Below the pieces are notes generated by a model that saw only the letters and a program-made list of their open reading frames with translations, did not search any database and was not told the DNA's origin. The position numbers were made by a program, and so were the translations under genes. A DNA stretch of 64,000 nt from Temnopleurus reevesii (lineage: Eukaryota > Echinodermata > Echinoidea > Temnopleuroida > Temnopleuridae), in the NCBI GenBank assembly GCA_036244855.1, contig BQKZ01001007.1:43662-107661 (forward strand). Direction: 5' to 3'. This document shows, one piece after another, positions 33,603-44,194 of the stretch. How positions within the stretch are numbered: position 1 is the first letter of the stretch; the number at the start of each line of letters is the position of its first letter.

Positions 33603-33647
33603 CTACAAGCATCAAGGCATCACAAAATAACATCATCGCATGTTCAC

Positions 33648-33837
33648 TCACCAATCAGGATGCCTGAATGATATCTTAGGTTCAAGCTTAGCCCAACGGG
33701 AGAAGACGGACTTCTCTGTCATAAAACGATGACCATTTTTCTTTGCCCTCTCGTTTGAATTATACATGGAGCATTCCTTCTGTCCATTGCTTGGGGCTTG
33801 GTAGTAGTGGTATGGCACTTTGGAGTTGGGATTTTTC
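33648..33837 (-). CDS. ST6GALNAC-like: Sialyltransferase exon 6: motifs III and VS, C terminus
   Basis: The exon encodes KNPNSKVPYHYYQAPSNGQK, then ECSMYNSNERAKKNG, then HRFMTEKSVFSRWAK and ends FRHPDW with TGA. PYHYY is sialylmotif III, and HRFMTE is the VS motif, whose His and Glu are invariant in animal sialyltransferases. The layout matches ST6GALNAC3, which ends in a similar HRFITEKKVFAKWAK..HPNW. The acceptor is CATGATCATCCAG|G, and the first G completes the Lys codon left by exon 5. It is the last exon of the six-exon gene, with the 3' UTR running to lower coordinates. Confidence 0.94.
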
Positions 33838-34283
33838 CTGGATGATCATGATAAAGAACACATCGATGGCTAATGATGATAATTACTTGAATCTTAATTT
33901 GTTATTGGGATGAATTAGTTGGTCTGTCAATTTAAATGCGAAATACTTTATCAAGGCTATAAAAGTTCTACCAAGGCTATAAAAGTTGAAAAAAAATTGC
34001 TTCCACCATGAGTCCGATCTACGTCATTTATGAATAAAGTATAACAAGTAGATTAGTACAGGAATTCTCTTATCCCTTTTTCTGCCAATTATATGATCAG
34101 GGACTCTGACTGTAAAATAGATGGAACTCTGTATTGTAGGGAATTTTATCGGCTACAACGGACTCAAAACTGGGCAAGAATTTAGTAGGAATAAGTAGAA
34201 TATTGCCAAAAAATAAAGGTAGAACGTGGACATCATCTAAATGAGAATATTGAATGACTGTAGAATGGACAGAAAACACTCTA

Positions 34284-34460
34284 AGGGGGTGTTGCTCAAA
34301 AGTTGCAATTGATCGCAAGTTGCAGTTGATCAGAACGCGCCAATAAAAATAATTGTTTCATGCGCATCTTCTTAAATGCGCATACCGTGCGTGAATGAAA
34401 ATGCGCGTTACAATGTGCAAAGTTGCAGTTGATTTGCAGTTGATTTTGAGCAACACCCCC
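34284..34460. mobile_element. TA-flanked palindromic MITE in intron 5
   Basis: Begins GGGGGTGTTGCTCAAAAGTT, ends GATTTTGAGCAACACCCCC, with TA on both sides. The two halves are close to reverse complements, so the whole element can fold as a hairpin. It is one of the best-preserved copies. Confidence 0.85.
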
Positions 34461-34660
34461 TAAGTTAGCTCACTGAGCATGGAAACCAAATGGTCCATGC
34501 ACTAAGTCTATGTATGTTTAAGAGTTCAGTAGTTAGTGGGTTAAGAGGAAGAGATGAAACCTCAGAGAAATAAAAGCAAATAAGATGAATTTCATTTTGC
34601 AAGGGCTGATAAAGCAGTGGCAACATTTTTCTCAAATCAAATTGAATCAAGATGACTTAC

Positions 34661-34768
34661 TTGCAGTGATCTTCTTGTACCATCCCGAAGACAGTGATTT
34701 CCTGACATATCGCCCGAGAAAGGATCATTGTAAACCAGCCAGTGCTTAACCACGAACCAGATGTTTTC
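34661..34768 (-). CDS. ST6GALNAC-like: Sialyltransferase exon 5, allelic duplicate
   Basis: Identical over 108 bases to the exon at 35192-35299, with the same acceptor and donor. It lies at the end of a contig (32114-34837) whose last ~380 bases overlap 34991-35368. It is best read as the other allele. Including both copies would put sialylmotif S twice in one protein. Confidence 0.9.
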
Positions 34769-34837
34769 CTTTGATTGTGAAAACAGAAAATAACAACAAA
34801 ATTGTTTTATTTCTTTGAATTATGCTCAGATGACATA

Positions 34838-34838
34838 N
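34838..34838. other. Single-N contig join inside intron 5
   Basis: The sequence to the left (34461-34837) is repeated to the right (34991-35368), so the join is between overlapping alleles. Confidence 0.85.
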
Positions 34839-34990
34839 TGGTCGCAAGAGACCTTAAAAATATTCAACATGCTAAAACCTTAAGACCTCGGTCTTAAGGT
34901 GGGATGCTTTGCTTCCGACCAGTTAAACGGTGACGTCATACCCCCGGTCTTAAAGTCTTAAGACTAAAAATCATGTAGTGTGTGGTGGCC
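34839..34990. mobile_element. Truncated hairpin element beside the allelic site
   Basis: Short inverted motifs (CCTTAAGACCTCGGTCTTAAGG; GTCTTAAAGTCTTAAGAC) and a terminal TTTAG abut the point where the other allele carries the 34284-34460 element. The left end is lost at the contig break. Confidence 0.4.
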
Positions 34991-35191
34991 TTTAGTTAGT
35001 TCACTGAGTATCTACGGAACCCAAATGGTCCATGCACTAAATTTATGTATGTTTAAGAGTTCAGTTGTTAGTGGGTTAAGAGGAAGAGATGAAACCTCAG
35101 AGAAAAAAAGCAAATAAGACAAATTTCATTTTTCCAGGGATGATAAAGTGGCAACACTTTTCTAAAATCAAATTAAATCAAGGTGACTTAC

Positions 35192-35299
35192 TTGCAGTGA
35201 TCTTCTTGTACCATCCCGAAGACAGTGATTTCCTGACATATCGCCCGAGAAAGGATCATTGTAAACCAGCCAGTGCTTAACCACGAACCAGATGTTTTC
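35192..35299 (-). CDS. ST6GALNAC-like: Sialyltransferase exon 5: sialylmotif S
   Basis: The exon encodes KTSGSWLSTGWFTMILSRAI followed by CQEITVFGMVQEDHC. SWLSTGWFTM..C..ITVFGM is the sialylmotif S of the ST6GalNAc group, which binds donor and acceptor. Its Cys forms the conserved disulphide with motif L. The acceptor is TTTTCACAATCAAAG|G and the donor is TGCAA|GTAAGT. Phases match exon 4 (ends AG) and exon 6 (starts G). The Gln after the motif Cys replaces the Asp or Glu seen in many relatives. Confidence 0.94.
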
Positions 35300-35721
35300 C
35301 TTTGATTGTGAAAACAGAAAATAACAACAAAATTGTTTTATTTCTTTGAATTATGCTCAGATGACATACATGTAAGTCAATTTCTACTTCATAGATATGA
35401 ATATTAAATACACAATATGCTTGAGTCATCTTTAATTGTGGCAGAAATGTATCTAGAATCGTGTCTGTAAAGATAATGTTTTTTTTCTTTATCTTGATCC
35501 TCCTCTAATTTTCCCACTCCATTTTCTTTCCTCCAACTTATCAATCTTCCCTACAACACTTGTTATTCTGTGAATTTACCTCTCTAAACCTTCATCCCTA
35601 TCAGGCTCTCACTCCCTCCCATAGCCCTCACTCTGTCTACCTCCCTCCTCCTCTCTCTTTCTCTTTTCCTCACATCTTGTTTTTTCAACAAACGACTTTG
35701 ACAAATGGAATTTGTGATTTT

Positions 35722-35723
35722 AG

Positions 35724-35757
<34 letters not shown>

Positions 35758-35845
35758 TAATAATAGATGCAATTTATATAGCGCATGTTTCCACTCTGCT
35801 GAGTGCTCAAGGTGCTTTGCATTATTATTACCCTGGATAAAATCA
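35722..35845 (-). mobile_element. SINE 3' fragment with ATA microsatellite tail
   Basis: On the - strand it reads GCAAAGCACCTTGAGCACTC then GCGCTATATAAATTGC and a long TTATTATT tail. Only the 3' end of the element remains. It lies in intron 4. Confidence 0.75.
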
Positions 35846-35890
35846 TTTGGTTGATGAAAAATTAGCCTACATTTAGAAGTTCAATCTTAC

Positions 35891-36086
35891 CTATTTCTAC
35901 CCGTTTCAATCTCAAATACTTTGTCTGCATATCCCATCTGCTGCTGTGAAAACAGAAAGACTTGAATGCCATCCTTAGAGAATTCTTTAGCCAACCCCTT
36001 TGCTACATTATAAGCACTTCCCTTCCCGTTTGTCCGCATCTGATACTCGGGACCCCACATGACCAGGAATTTAGGTTTACCAATAT
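35891..36086 (-). CDS. ST6GALNAC-like: Sialyltransferase exon 4: between motifs L and S
   Basis: The exon encodes IGKPKFLVMWGPEYQMRTNG, then KGSAYNVAKGLAKEF and ADKVFEIETGRN. This matches the inter-motif region of ST6GALNAC III/V/VI, which has WGP..NMR.DG.G..YN and F..ETGK.R at the same places. The acceptor is TTGATTTCTACAG|AT and the donor is AAATAG|GTAAGA. Two bases enter from exon 3 to make Asp, and two leave to complete Arg in exon 5. Confidence 0.94.
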
Positions 36087-36502
36087 CTGTAGAAATCAAG
36101 AAAGAAGACATAAATTGATAACAAAGCAAATGTTAAAAATGTTGAACATTTTGTTACTTTTTGTCTTGAATTAGGCCAAAGGAAAGAGTGCACAGGCCAA
36201 TGTTTCTTGAAATTTAGATTTTAATTTTTATCTAAATCATAACAAATTCCTTTACACTTTGGATGCGACCCACCATTGTTGCTATTTGAGAATTTGGAAA
36301 TACCCTCTAATCCAAATTATTCTTATTTTATGGCATTTAAATGAATGTATGAATGAAATGCCATTCTTTTCCATTTCTGATAATGCAACAAATAAATGAA
36401 ATTAAGTGAAAATAAACAAATTCATATAAACAGTAAGTGTAACACATTTCTTTTTTTACACTTTGAGTATGTTCACATCTTATATAGATGATAATATCAC
36501 TA

Positions 36503-36678
36503 AGGGGTGTTGCTCAAAAGTTTCAAATGATCGCAAGTTGCAATTGATCGGAACGCGCCATTCAAAACCCTTGTTTTATTCACGTCTAGTTAATTGCGCG
36601 TACCGTGCGCAAATGAAAATGCGCGTTACAATTGGCAAAGTTGCAGTTGATTTGCAGTTGATTTTGAGCAACACCCCC
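36503..36678. mobile_element. TA-flanked palindromic MITE in intron 3
   Basis: Begins AGGGGTGTTGCTCAAAAGTT and ends GATTTTGAGCAACACCCCC between TA dinucleotides. Strongly similar to 34284-34460. Confidence 0.85.
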
Positions 36679-37026
36679 TAAGTATCATCATACCATCTAC
36701 TGAATCAGGGTGTACTCTTTCCAACACAATCAACAGATTCCATTTTCTCCACTTACTTCAAATCCTCATTTGAGCAGGCTTTTAGATTTCAAAAAAAAAA
36801 ATCACATTTGCCCTATGATTTATTTAATTTATTTCTTGATATCAAGTATCATTACACAAGGGATGTTTTAAATGCAGCACAATATATCACGGATGATGTT
36901 TAAGGATGGAAATCGGTTAATGATCAGTAAAAGGAAGACATCCTACATGTATCGTTTCCAAACCTGGCACTACCGAGGCGCCAACAGATAGATATTGATT
37001 GTATCTGGAGTTATTGGTTGATGGAT

Positions 37027-37296
37027 AATTCCATAAATGAGGGGGCCAGTTTCATGACACATTTGGTGTCCCAGTTATGTTGGTAACCAACAACTTTTTT
37101 TAGCCCTTTGGGCTTGGTGAAGATGTATATACTGTGAGCATCTAATCAGGGATAAAATAACAGATTTAAAATCAGATTAAAATCTCATTTCACTATTTCT
37201 ATCATCACCAAGCCCTCTGAGCCATGAAAACGATGTGAGTTACTAATGTAACTGGGACACCAAAATGTCACAAATTGGACCCCTCATTAATATAAT
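37027..37296. repeat. Inverted-repeat element
   Basis: The left arm has GAGGGGGCCAGTTTCATGAC and TTGGTGTCCCAGTTA. The right arm has TAACTGGGACACCAAAATGT and GGACCCCTC. The inner arms GCCCTTTGGGCTTGGTGA and TCACCAAGCCCTCTGAGC also pair. It is MITE-like, with no coding sequence. Confidence 0.65.
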
Positions 37297-37458
37297 TCCC
37301 CTGATACTGCTTACTATCAGAGATGAGAATTTTCAACAGGTTAGTCAGGGGGGCACCTTTTGCCTCTGCTATAAAAAAATTGCCCTGCCATGACCTTTAC
37401 TTGCCCCAGGGCAGGGCATTGGGCAAGTGCTAATGTAGCATCCTGCCAAGAAATCAAT

Positions 37459-37769
37459 GGCCCGTATTCTGATATCAGGTTTAACTTAAACTCGAGTCTA
37501 AATCTGTGGTTTAAGTATGGGTAGCTCAAAGTGCTAAAACCATATATAAACTGCATAATTCTTCTGTTAACTGCTTTCTTTTCCCATGCTCTAATAATGT
37601 AGAAAATTGTCTAAGTTTTATTCCAAGACAGTTTTTAATACTATGAGTGCCAAATGTGGTGGTAAATTAAACACAGACTGTTATAGATTCAAGCCTATTT
37701 TGGCTTCCCATACTTCAACCACTGATTTAAACTCTAGTTTAAGTTAAACCTGACATCAGAATACGGGCC
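37459..37769. mobile_element. Long terminal-inverted-repeat MITE
   Basis: The left arm GGCCCGTATTCTGATATCAG and GTTTAACTTAAACTCGAGT is mirrored by ACTCTAGTTTAAGTTAAACC and TGACATCAGAATACGGGCC on the right. AAT flanks both ends as a possible 3-bp duplication. The arms exceed 60 bp. Confidence 0.75.
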
Positions 37770-37844
37770 AATGAGTTAACTCACTGTTCCTGTACCAAGC
37801 CTATACGGGATTGAAGAACTCTACAATCAATAAGTTAACCCTTA

Positions 37845-38020
37845 GTGGGTGTTGCTCAAAATCAACTGCAAATCAACTGCAACTTTGCAAATTGTAACAC
37901 GCATTTTCATTCGAGCGTGGTGTGCAGATTTAACAAGACGCGCATGAAACAATGATTTTGATTGGCGCGTACCGATCAACTGCAACTTACGATCAATTGC
38001 AACCTTTGAGCAACACCCCC
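37845..38020. mobile_element. TA-flanked palindromic MITE in intron 3
   Basis: Begins GTGGGTGTTGCTCAAAATCA, ends AACCTTTGAGCAACACCCCC, with TA on both sides. It is in the inverse interior orientation to the 36503 copy. Confidence 0.8.
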
Positions 38021-38592
38021 TATGTCTACTGAAACCACCTTATTCCTTACACAGCCTTTGGTATTAAACAAGATTTAACAGTCAATAGGTTGACAAAGCC
38101 TACCGCAAACATTATGACTCCCCCACTGGCTTGCGACTGAGTGAACATAGTTGTGATGTCATAATTTTCTTCTTCTTCTTCCAATGTGAGTACATTCCTC
38201 TACAAAGAGTAATATCGTACTTTGTGCGGTGCTGTGAACTTTGTGTCGTGTTGTATTATCGAGCTCCAAATATCTTAAAGACCTTATTTGCTCCAAATAA
38301 AACATTATTTTGGCATGATTACCAGGCTTACACAGTTGAAAGCAAATCGAAATGCCACTCGCAAGGATTTGAATCTTCATCCCCAATAAGACAAGAGCAC
38401 TGATCACCTTGATTGTGACGTGGCAATGAAATTGACAAAATATGTGTGTGTCAAGCGTCACATCGAAATTTTCATTTATATTTCACTTCGGCGCAACTAC
38501 AAAATTGATCATGAAAAATGCTTACGACTAATGTCACCCAGTCACAAGCCAGTTGTCATATGGTTGAGTCTAGCATGGTTTAAGAGCCTTAC

Positions 38593-38815
38593 CTTTCAGT
38601 AAAGACCTCTTTGCTGCACCAACTAACTTTATGGCTGAATGTGCCACCACCCGCACCGTTGTCTTACTCCCTACGTCTCTCTCAAACCCATCCGTGGGGG
38701 CGTTGTTCATGCGAATTACGCACGGGAAGGCATCGATGAGCTGACCTGCTTGTGTTCCTTTGAGTTGACCGGAGCTGGACACGTAAGCACAGCTTGTGCA
38801 ATTCACATAGAGGTG
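38593..38815 (-). CDS. ST6GALNAC-like: Sialyltransferase exon 3: sialylmotif L
   Basis: The exon encodes HLYVNCTSCAYVSSSGQLKG, then QLIDAFPCVIRMNNAPTDGF and ERDVGSKTTVRVVAHSAIK. C..CA.V..SG.L and CVIRMN.APT.GFE.DVG..TT are the CMP-sialic-acid-binding motif L of family GT29, in its ST6GalNAc form. NCT is a possible N-glycosylation site. The acceptor is CTCCACCTAG|C and the donor is CTGAAAG|GTAAGG. It enters in phase 0 from exon 2 and leaves one base for exon 4. Confidence 0.95.
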
Positions 38816-39488
38816 CTAGGTGGAGACATGAACAATGAAAACAAAAAAAATGTATAATTTAAAGAAATATATAACAAATGCCTATTCTAGATTCATCTTC
38901 CTTCATTTCTGATATTCTCTCCATTCCTTCTCTATCATATCTGTCGAGTATCATAAGTTTGCCAGGATTGTTTCAAAATTCCCATCAGGACTTCGAATTC
39001 AGGACATTGCCATATCACCAAAAGTGTCCCCCAAACCCTGATAACCCCTCCAAAACCTTAATATAAAGTAAAACTCTTTCATAATTGATAGCTTCGCAAA
39101 TTATATGTAGAATGAACAGGGCACAAACTGTACGATCTGGCAATTTATTGTGTTGATGTGACCCCTCGTGCAAAGTGTCCAGATTTGACATTTTTAAACA
39201 TTGACAGACCTGTATGGTACATGTATGTTCAGGTGTGTTCAATCATTGTATTCCTTAATTGATTCCTTGGTTAAGATTATCAGTTCAGTATATTGCATTC
39301 TTTCATAAACATTTCCAGCTCACTTTTTTTTCTTATCAATTTTATTTTATCTCTTATTTCTTATCAATTCCTTCAAGTAAATTGGAACTTTTGAACACTT
39401 TCTATATTACATATTGGTTCATTAAGATAGTTTAATACCATTGTAATGCTTCTTGATGCATTATGTATGTTGTATTAACAATACAAGA

Positions 39489-39661
39489 CAGGGTGCTACA
39501 AACCCACTTACCCAAATGCCCAGGGCAACAAAATTGAGTTATTGGGCAAGTAAATAAGATTGTCACTTGCCCAAAAGGTGTATAGAAATTTTGTTCGGGC
39601 CTTTAAGAGAAGCAACTTGTGCTGCCAGACAAGTGATGCAAAAGATTCTTGTAGCACCCTC
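39489..39661. mobile_element. Short element with CAGGGTGCTACA ends
   Basis: CAGGGTGCTACA on the left is the reverse complement of TGTAGCACCCTC on the right apart from the final base. Inside, TTGGGCAAGTAA and TTGCCCAAAAGG also pair. It lies in intron 2 and is possibly hAT-like. Confidence 0.55.
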
Positions 39662-39921
39662 CAAGAAGACAAATTTCTCATCCTTTTTTCAACATGAAGG
39701 TGGTTTTGGTCGCATTTTGACGGAACAACACAGCTCTATGGGAAGTGAGCTATTGAGTTGTTGAAGGAAAAAATAAATCTTATTTTTGAGTGTACATGTC
39801 AACTTTAATATGGAGTACACACAATAGCCAGAGTATGCTTTCTGTGGGGTTTGCAGTGCCCAAGCCGTACATCTTCTCCTATCTTCAGAATTAACTCACC
39901 ACGCAAAGAGTTAATACTCAC

Positions 39922-40428
39922 ATTTCTTGAATTGACAATGGACACATATCCGCTTAAATCCTTTATAAGTGGATCCATAACATCTTTTTGCTCCTTTGAA
40001 GGGTCTTTCACTGGAACATCTTCCACTATCATTCCTCCATTATTAATGACGATCGACACTGAACCGTTTTTGTTGCTCGTGGCAATGCCTGATTTCATAT
40101 CCTCGCTCTGTTTATCAAGGGATTGCTTTGAAAACATAAACACATCTCCTTGAATATCATCGGGTCGAGGGTCAGGGGTCATAGTCCTTTCGTCGTGAGT
40201 TGAATGACTCGCATTTGTAAATACTGTTGAGTTGTAGGACGTTGTATCTGGTCTGATGGATGGGGTAGATGCGTCGCTATGTCTGGCATGGTAGCGTATA
40301 AGTTCCACAGGAGGGCTGTCTCGTGCAATGATTTTGTACGTGGGTATCGTGAAGGTGTCTTGAAAGTAGAGAGCTGATATGATCAAGATGGGTACGGATA
40401 GGCCAAGGAAAATCAGCCATTGTCTTGT
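39922..40428 (-). CDS. ST6GALNAC-like: Sialyltransferase exon 2: membrane anchor and stem
   Basis: The exon starts TRQWLIFLGLSVPILIISAL, a single hydrophobic segment preceded by basic residues. That is the usual type II signal-anchor that places a glycosyltransferase in the Golgi with its catalytic domain in the lumen. A long Ser/Thr/Asp-rich stem of about 145 residues follows, with N-glycosylation sequons NST, NAS and NGS. It ends LSGYVSIVNSRN, which aligns with the GYI.V segment just before motif L in ST6GALNAC3/5. The acceptor is a T9 tract ending CATACAG, and the donor is AAT|GTGAGT. Both ends are phase 0. The stem is longer than in ST6GALNAC3. An upstream in-frame ATG within the intron was rejected as the start. 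Confidence 0.9.
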
Positions 40429-40494
40429 CTGTATGAAAAAAAAAAGCACATATTTATTTATCATTTATTTGGCATTTTACAAAAAAAGTTACGC

Positions 40495-40633
40495 ATAATT
40501 CTAAGAAAGACGAGAGTGTCTTAACTAGTGTAACATGCAAAAGATTCTCAAATATTCACCACAAGAATTGATACCAGTCATGCGTAAAGTTTTTCTTTAA
40601 GTCTTCCGTACCTTGGTGAAACACTGCCCAGGA
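40495..40633. repeat. Palindromic repeat (AAGATAAGAAAGAC type)
   Basis: CTAAGAAAGACGAGAGTGTC on the left and TCTTCCGTACCTTGGTGAAA with CACTGCCCA on the right match the family at 3545. It lies in intron 1. Confidence 0.55.
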
Positions 40634-40705
40634 TACTGTAAAAGCAAGAATGTTTGCAACGTGAAAAATATGCCATTTTAGAAACTTATACATTCACTGT
40701 CTGAT

Positions 40706-40857
40706 CTATTTCCATAAAATCAAGTCAAACGCCAATTTAATGCTCTTTTGTAATGCTATTCAAATCGGAACGGCTTGTGATTATTGTGTTGGCACAGTTC
40801 AATACACGGCGTACGGCTCTATTGTCCATGACCCACTTTATTTTGCGGAAATAGTCT
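40706..40857. mobile_element. Inverted-repeat element, third family, copy 2
   Basis: TATTTCCATAAAATCAAGTC on the left and CCACTTTATTTTGCGGAAAT on the right. The interior CACAGTTCAATACACGGCGT matches 28385-28549. Confidence 0.7.
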
Positions 40858-41369
40858 AAATGTCAAGATTTACACATACAAAAATACCACAGCCATAGAT
40901 CTGGTTCTGATTCAAAATATATTAATCTTCATTTTCTAATTAATAATCATATAAAGCAAATATTTATGTGTACAATTTTTTTTTCCATTGACTGCTTTAA
41001 TTCATGTTCAAAATTTTCAAAGCATTATAAAACATACCAATACAGTGTCCTCAAATACAATCAACATCTTCAATGTAAAGACAATTAACATTTTAACACA
41101 TAGTGTGCTTACACCTATATTCTTTTGTTACCCTACTGTCTACTCTTCTGTATTATGTCAGACAAAACTAAGGCAAGGTTTTGGGTTGCCATGAACAAGT
41201 TTTGTGTGTAGAAAATTCATAAAATTAGCCGATTCTGTTCTGGTGTTCTTCGAAAATGTTTCTAATATTGCCCAATATGAAGACCAAATCTTTGACATAC
41301 AAATAGGCTTAACTGGGGGGGGGCCAAATAATTTTGACTGAGCCCCCCTCTCCTATACTTTTTAGTCGT

Positions 41370-41745
41370 GCCTATGGGAAGCATAAGATTGAATCACACC
41401 CAACCTTGAATATTGTCCTAAGCCACTGTGTGTCAAATAAACATCCTGGTCTACCCACTTTTCTTCGAACGGAGATAGAGTAAAGTTCCAATTTGTTGTT
41501 CCTTAAGTTCTATACAATGATATTTTTAAAAGGTTCAGCATACAAGGCATATATCGAAAATGGCAAAGGTAAAAAAATAGAAAGAGAGGCAAAAAGTGGT
41601 GCTTATGGAAAGCAAATGATTGACCCACACCCAACCTTGAATACCGTCTTAAGCCACTGTGTGTTAAATAAACATCCTGGTCTTTCCTCTCCTTCTTCAC
41701 ACAGAGATAGGGTAAAGTTCATATTTGTTGATCCCTAAGTTCTAT
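41370..41745 (+). repeat. Two-unit tandem repeat of about 230 bp
   Basis: ACACCCAACCTTGAATATTG, AAGCCACTGTGTGTCAAATA and AACATCCTGGTCT occur at about 41396-41460 and again at about 41627-41690. GATAGAGTAAAGTTC and CCTAAGTTCTATA follow in both units. Confidence 0.75.
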
Positions 41746-41993
41746 ATCAACTTTTTATTAAGTTCAGAGTATCTGGGATGGGCTGGGTTTAGGCTCTGGC
41801 AAAAATAGCAAAGGCAAAACGAATATTAACGGGGGGCAAAAAAATGATGCAAAACATGCAGAAAGGTGAGTCTAAATTGCCAAAATATAAACAGGTAAAG
41901 TAATTTCAATATCATGTTATTTATTTAATCCTTTGAATGCTGATGAATCCCTTTAACACATATATACAATTATATCAGATAATCATGCAACTG

Positions 41994-42181
41994 AGGGGGT
42001 GTTGTTCAAAAGTTGCAATTGATTGCAAGCTGAAGTTGATCAGAACGTGCCAATCAAAATCCTTGTTTCATAAGTGTCTTGTTAGAAGCGCAAATCATGC
42101 GCGAAAGAGAATGTGCGTTACAATTTGCAACTGATTTGCAGTTGATTTGCAATTAATTGCAACTTTTGAACAACACCTCCT
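41994..42181. mobile_element. TA-associated palindromic MITE in intron 1
   Basis: Begins GAGGGGGTGTTGTTCAAAAG and ends AACTTTTGAACAACACCTCC followed by TTA. A family member with a duplicated GTTGATTTGC segment near its right end. Confidence 0.75.
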
Positions 42182-43904
42182 TAGTTCACAAAGTACAAAT
42201 AATTCAAGATTTAATTAAGTAATGAGACAACAGGCATCATTATTATTCACTTAAAATCAAATAATCATAATAAGGGTTACTTTTTTGGGGTTTTTGCCTC
42301 CTTTAGTTTTTACTATGTTATCTTGTATTTTCCTATGTTTATTATGTCTTTTGAAAAAGGAAAAAGTTCTATTCAATTCAAATTTAACAATTACAAACCC
42401 TAGATTTGAACAGTAAATTTCATGGGGCTTATTCCACTTTCTACACTGCGGGGGAATATGAACTGAAGCCAATATCCTACATATGTAGTTGTAATTAAAA
42501 AATTAATACTTATATGTTTAATCTAAAATTAATACTTCTTTCTCTAATTTGTTGCATATTTCCATTAATCATTACAACAATCACCTCTGAAGTATCTTCG
42601 CCAGATCTTATCTTAATTAAATTTTAGATTTGTATCATTATTTTCACATAATAGTGTCAAACATATTGTTCTTTAATACATATTTGCCTTAAATGTAGAA
42701 AACTACATTTGCACACATTACGGTTATGATTACAACTTGTTGTGTACCTCAGATATGCCAAAATAATAACCTCTACGAAGTATTTTGGTCGAATGTAGTC
42801 CAGAATATTGAATTAAAATAAAAATCTATTCTATCATAATCCATCTTTACACCAACGGTATCGCGATACTCCTAGCGTATTACGGTACCACACACACACA
42901 CAAAAAAAAAACATAAGAGCACATACAGTGCCCACTTCAATACACTGCCACAGCATGTGGAATACGCACTGAGAGAGACTCTTGCGCTATTGGTCAACGA
43001 GGGGTTAACGGCTGTTTTGAATTTTGAATGCACGGTCCCTAAGTTCGAGGCCCGAATAGAAGAATTATTATTGGAATAACTATAAATGCGCCTATAATAA
43101 CCAATCTTTGCGCTTAATTGATTGGTGATAAGTTCTAACATTTAGTACTCTTCAACATAACACAACAATCTTGGAAAGTCAAATTTTAGGCTGCAAAAGA
43201 AGTATTCTACCTTTAATATTAATGGGGTTGACTTATGGCTTAATTATACAAGTAAACTCAATTTGCAGCTATTTTAATAACTGTTTACTCCACATTTGTA
43301 ATATCTAATGGGTTTACAATAAACCTTAGTTTAATTATGTATTAAATGAACTCAATTTGCAATTATATCAATCATTGTTTTTTCCATACTTGCATAAGTT
43401 AATGGGTTTGAAATAAAAACTTGGTTTACTTATACATGTAGATGCGAGTAAACTCAATTTGTGAAACCTCCATGTAGGCTAACTTTCAGGACAGGAATTA
43501 TTTTGCAATAAATTAAATCACTATTCCTTTCCTTAATTGGCAACACTAACATTCTTAATTTTCTTTTTTAAAACATTCCAATTAGATATAGTGTTACCTA
43601 ATTGAATCTTCATTGCCAAAAAAACAAGATAGAATGTTAAAAGTTACCAAGTTGCATGAAAAGTAATGAGTTTTGAATGTTCATTGTGCGCAATTTAGGA
43701 ATTTGTGACAATTTTAGTGATTATTTTCATTAAAAATCTCTGTGACAAACGGCAAATGATGGCACAATAGTACTGATCAAATTTGATGTAGAATTTTTTT
43801 CTCTTTCTCATGCATCTAGTATATAAGGGCCCTACATCAAAATTCATTGAACCAAAACACAAAATATGTTCTGTCATCCTGAAATGGTTGATGAAAAATT
43901 GAGT
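42182..43904. other. Intron 1, no gene seen
   Basis: AT-rich intronic DNA. A short CA run is at 42889-42902. A weak SINE-like segment with TAAGTTCGAGGCCCG lies near 42990-43110. Confidence 0.5.
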
Positions 43905-43970
43905 ATGAATGAATGATAATAATAATAATATAATAATAATAATAATAATAATGAATGAATGAATGAATGA
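43905..43970. repeat. AAT and GAAT microsatellites
   Basis: Consecutive (TAA)n and (GAAT)n runs. A similar GAAT run occurs at about 48552-48572. Confidence 0.9.
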
Positions 43971-44194
43971 AAGAACTTTATACCCAAAAATTGAATACAA
44001 TAAAAAACAAACATGTATATATCTCATTACATTGGTAAAAGGACACCAAGAAATAGCAAAACTGCTAGTATGGCGCCCAGGTTCATTAAGTAAAATATAC
44101 TTGATCACACAAAATGATATAATGTTGATATGATACAATCCTGATAAAAGAAGTAATAATGATGGATTATATAATGATCTACAGAAAATCATTA

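Noticed and set aside
34661..35299. Two alternative sialylmotif S exons (mutually exclusive splicing)
   Set aside because: The two copies are identical in exon and most flanking intron and lie either side of a contig join, so they are overlapping alleles.
40430..40464. ATG at 40462-40464 (MINKYVLFFFIQ..) as the sialyltransferase start
   Set aside because: The codons from it to exon 2 consist of a T9 tract ending CATACAG, a typical 3' splice site, and a phase-matched first exon exists at 63464.
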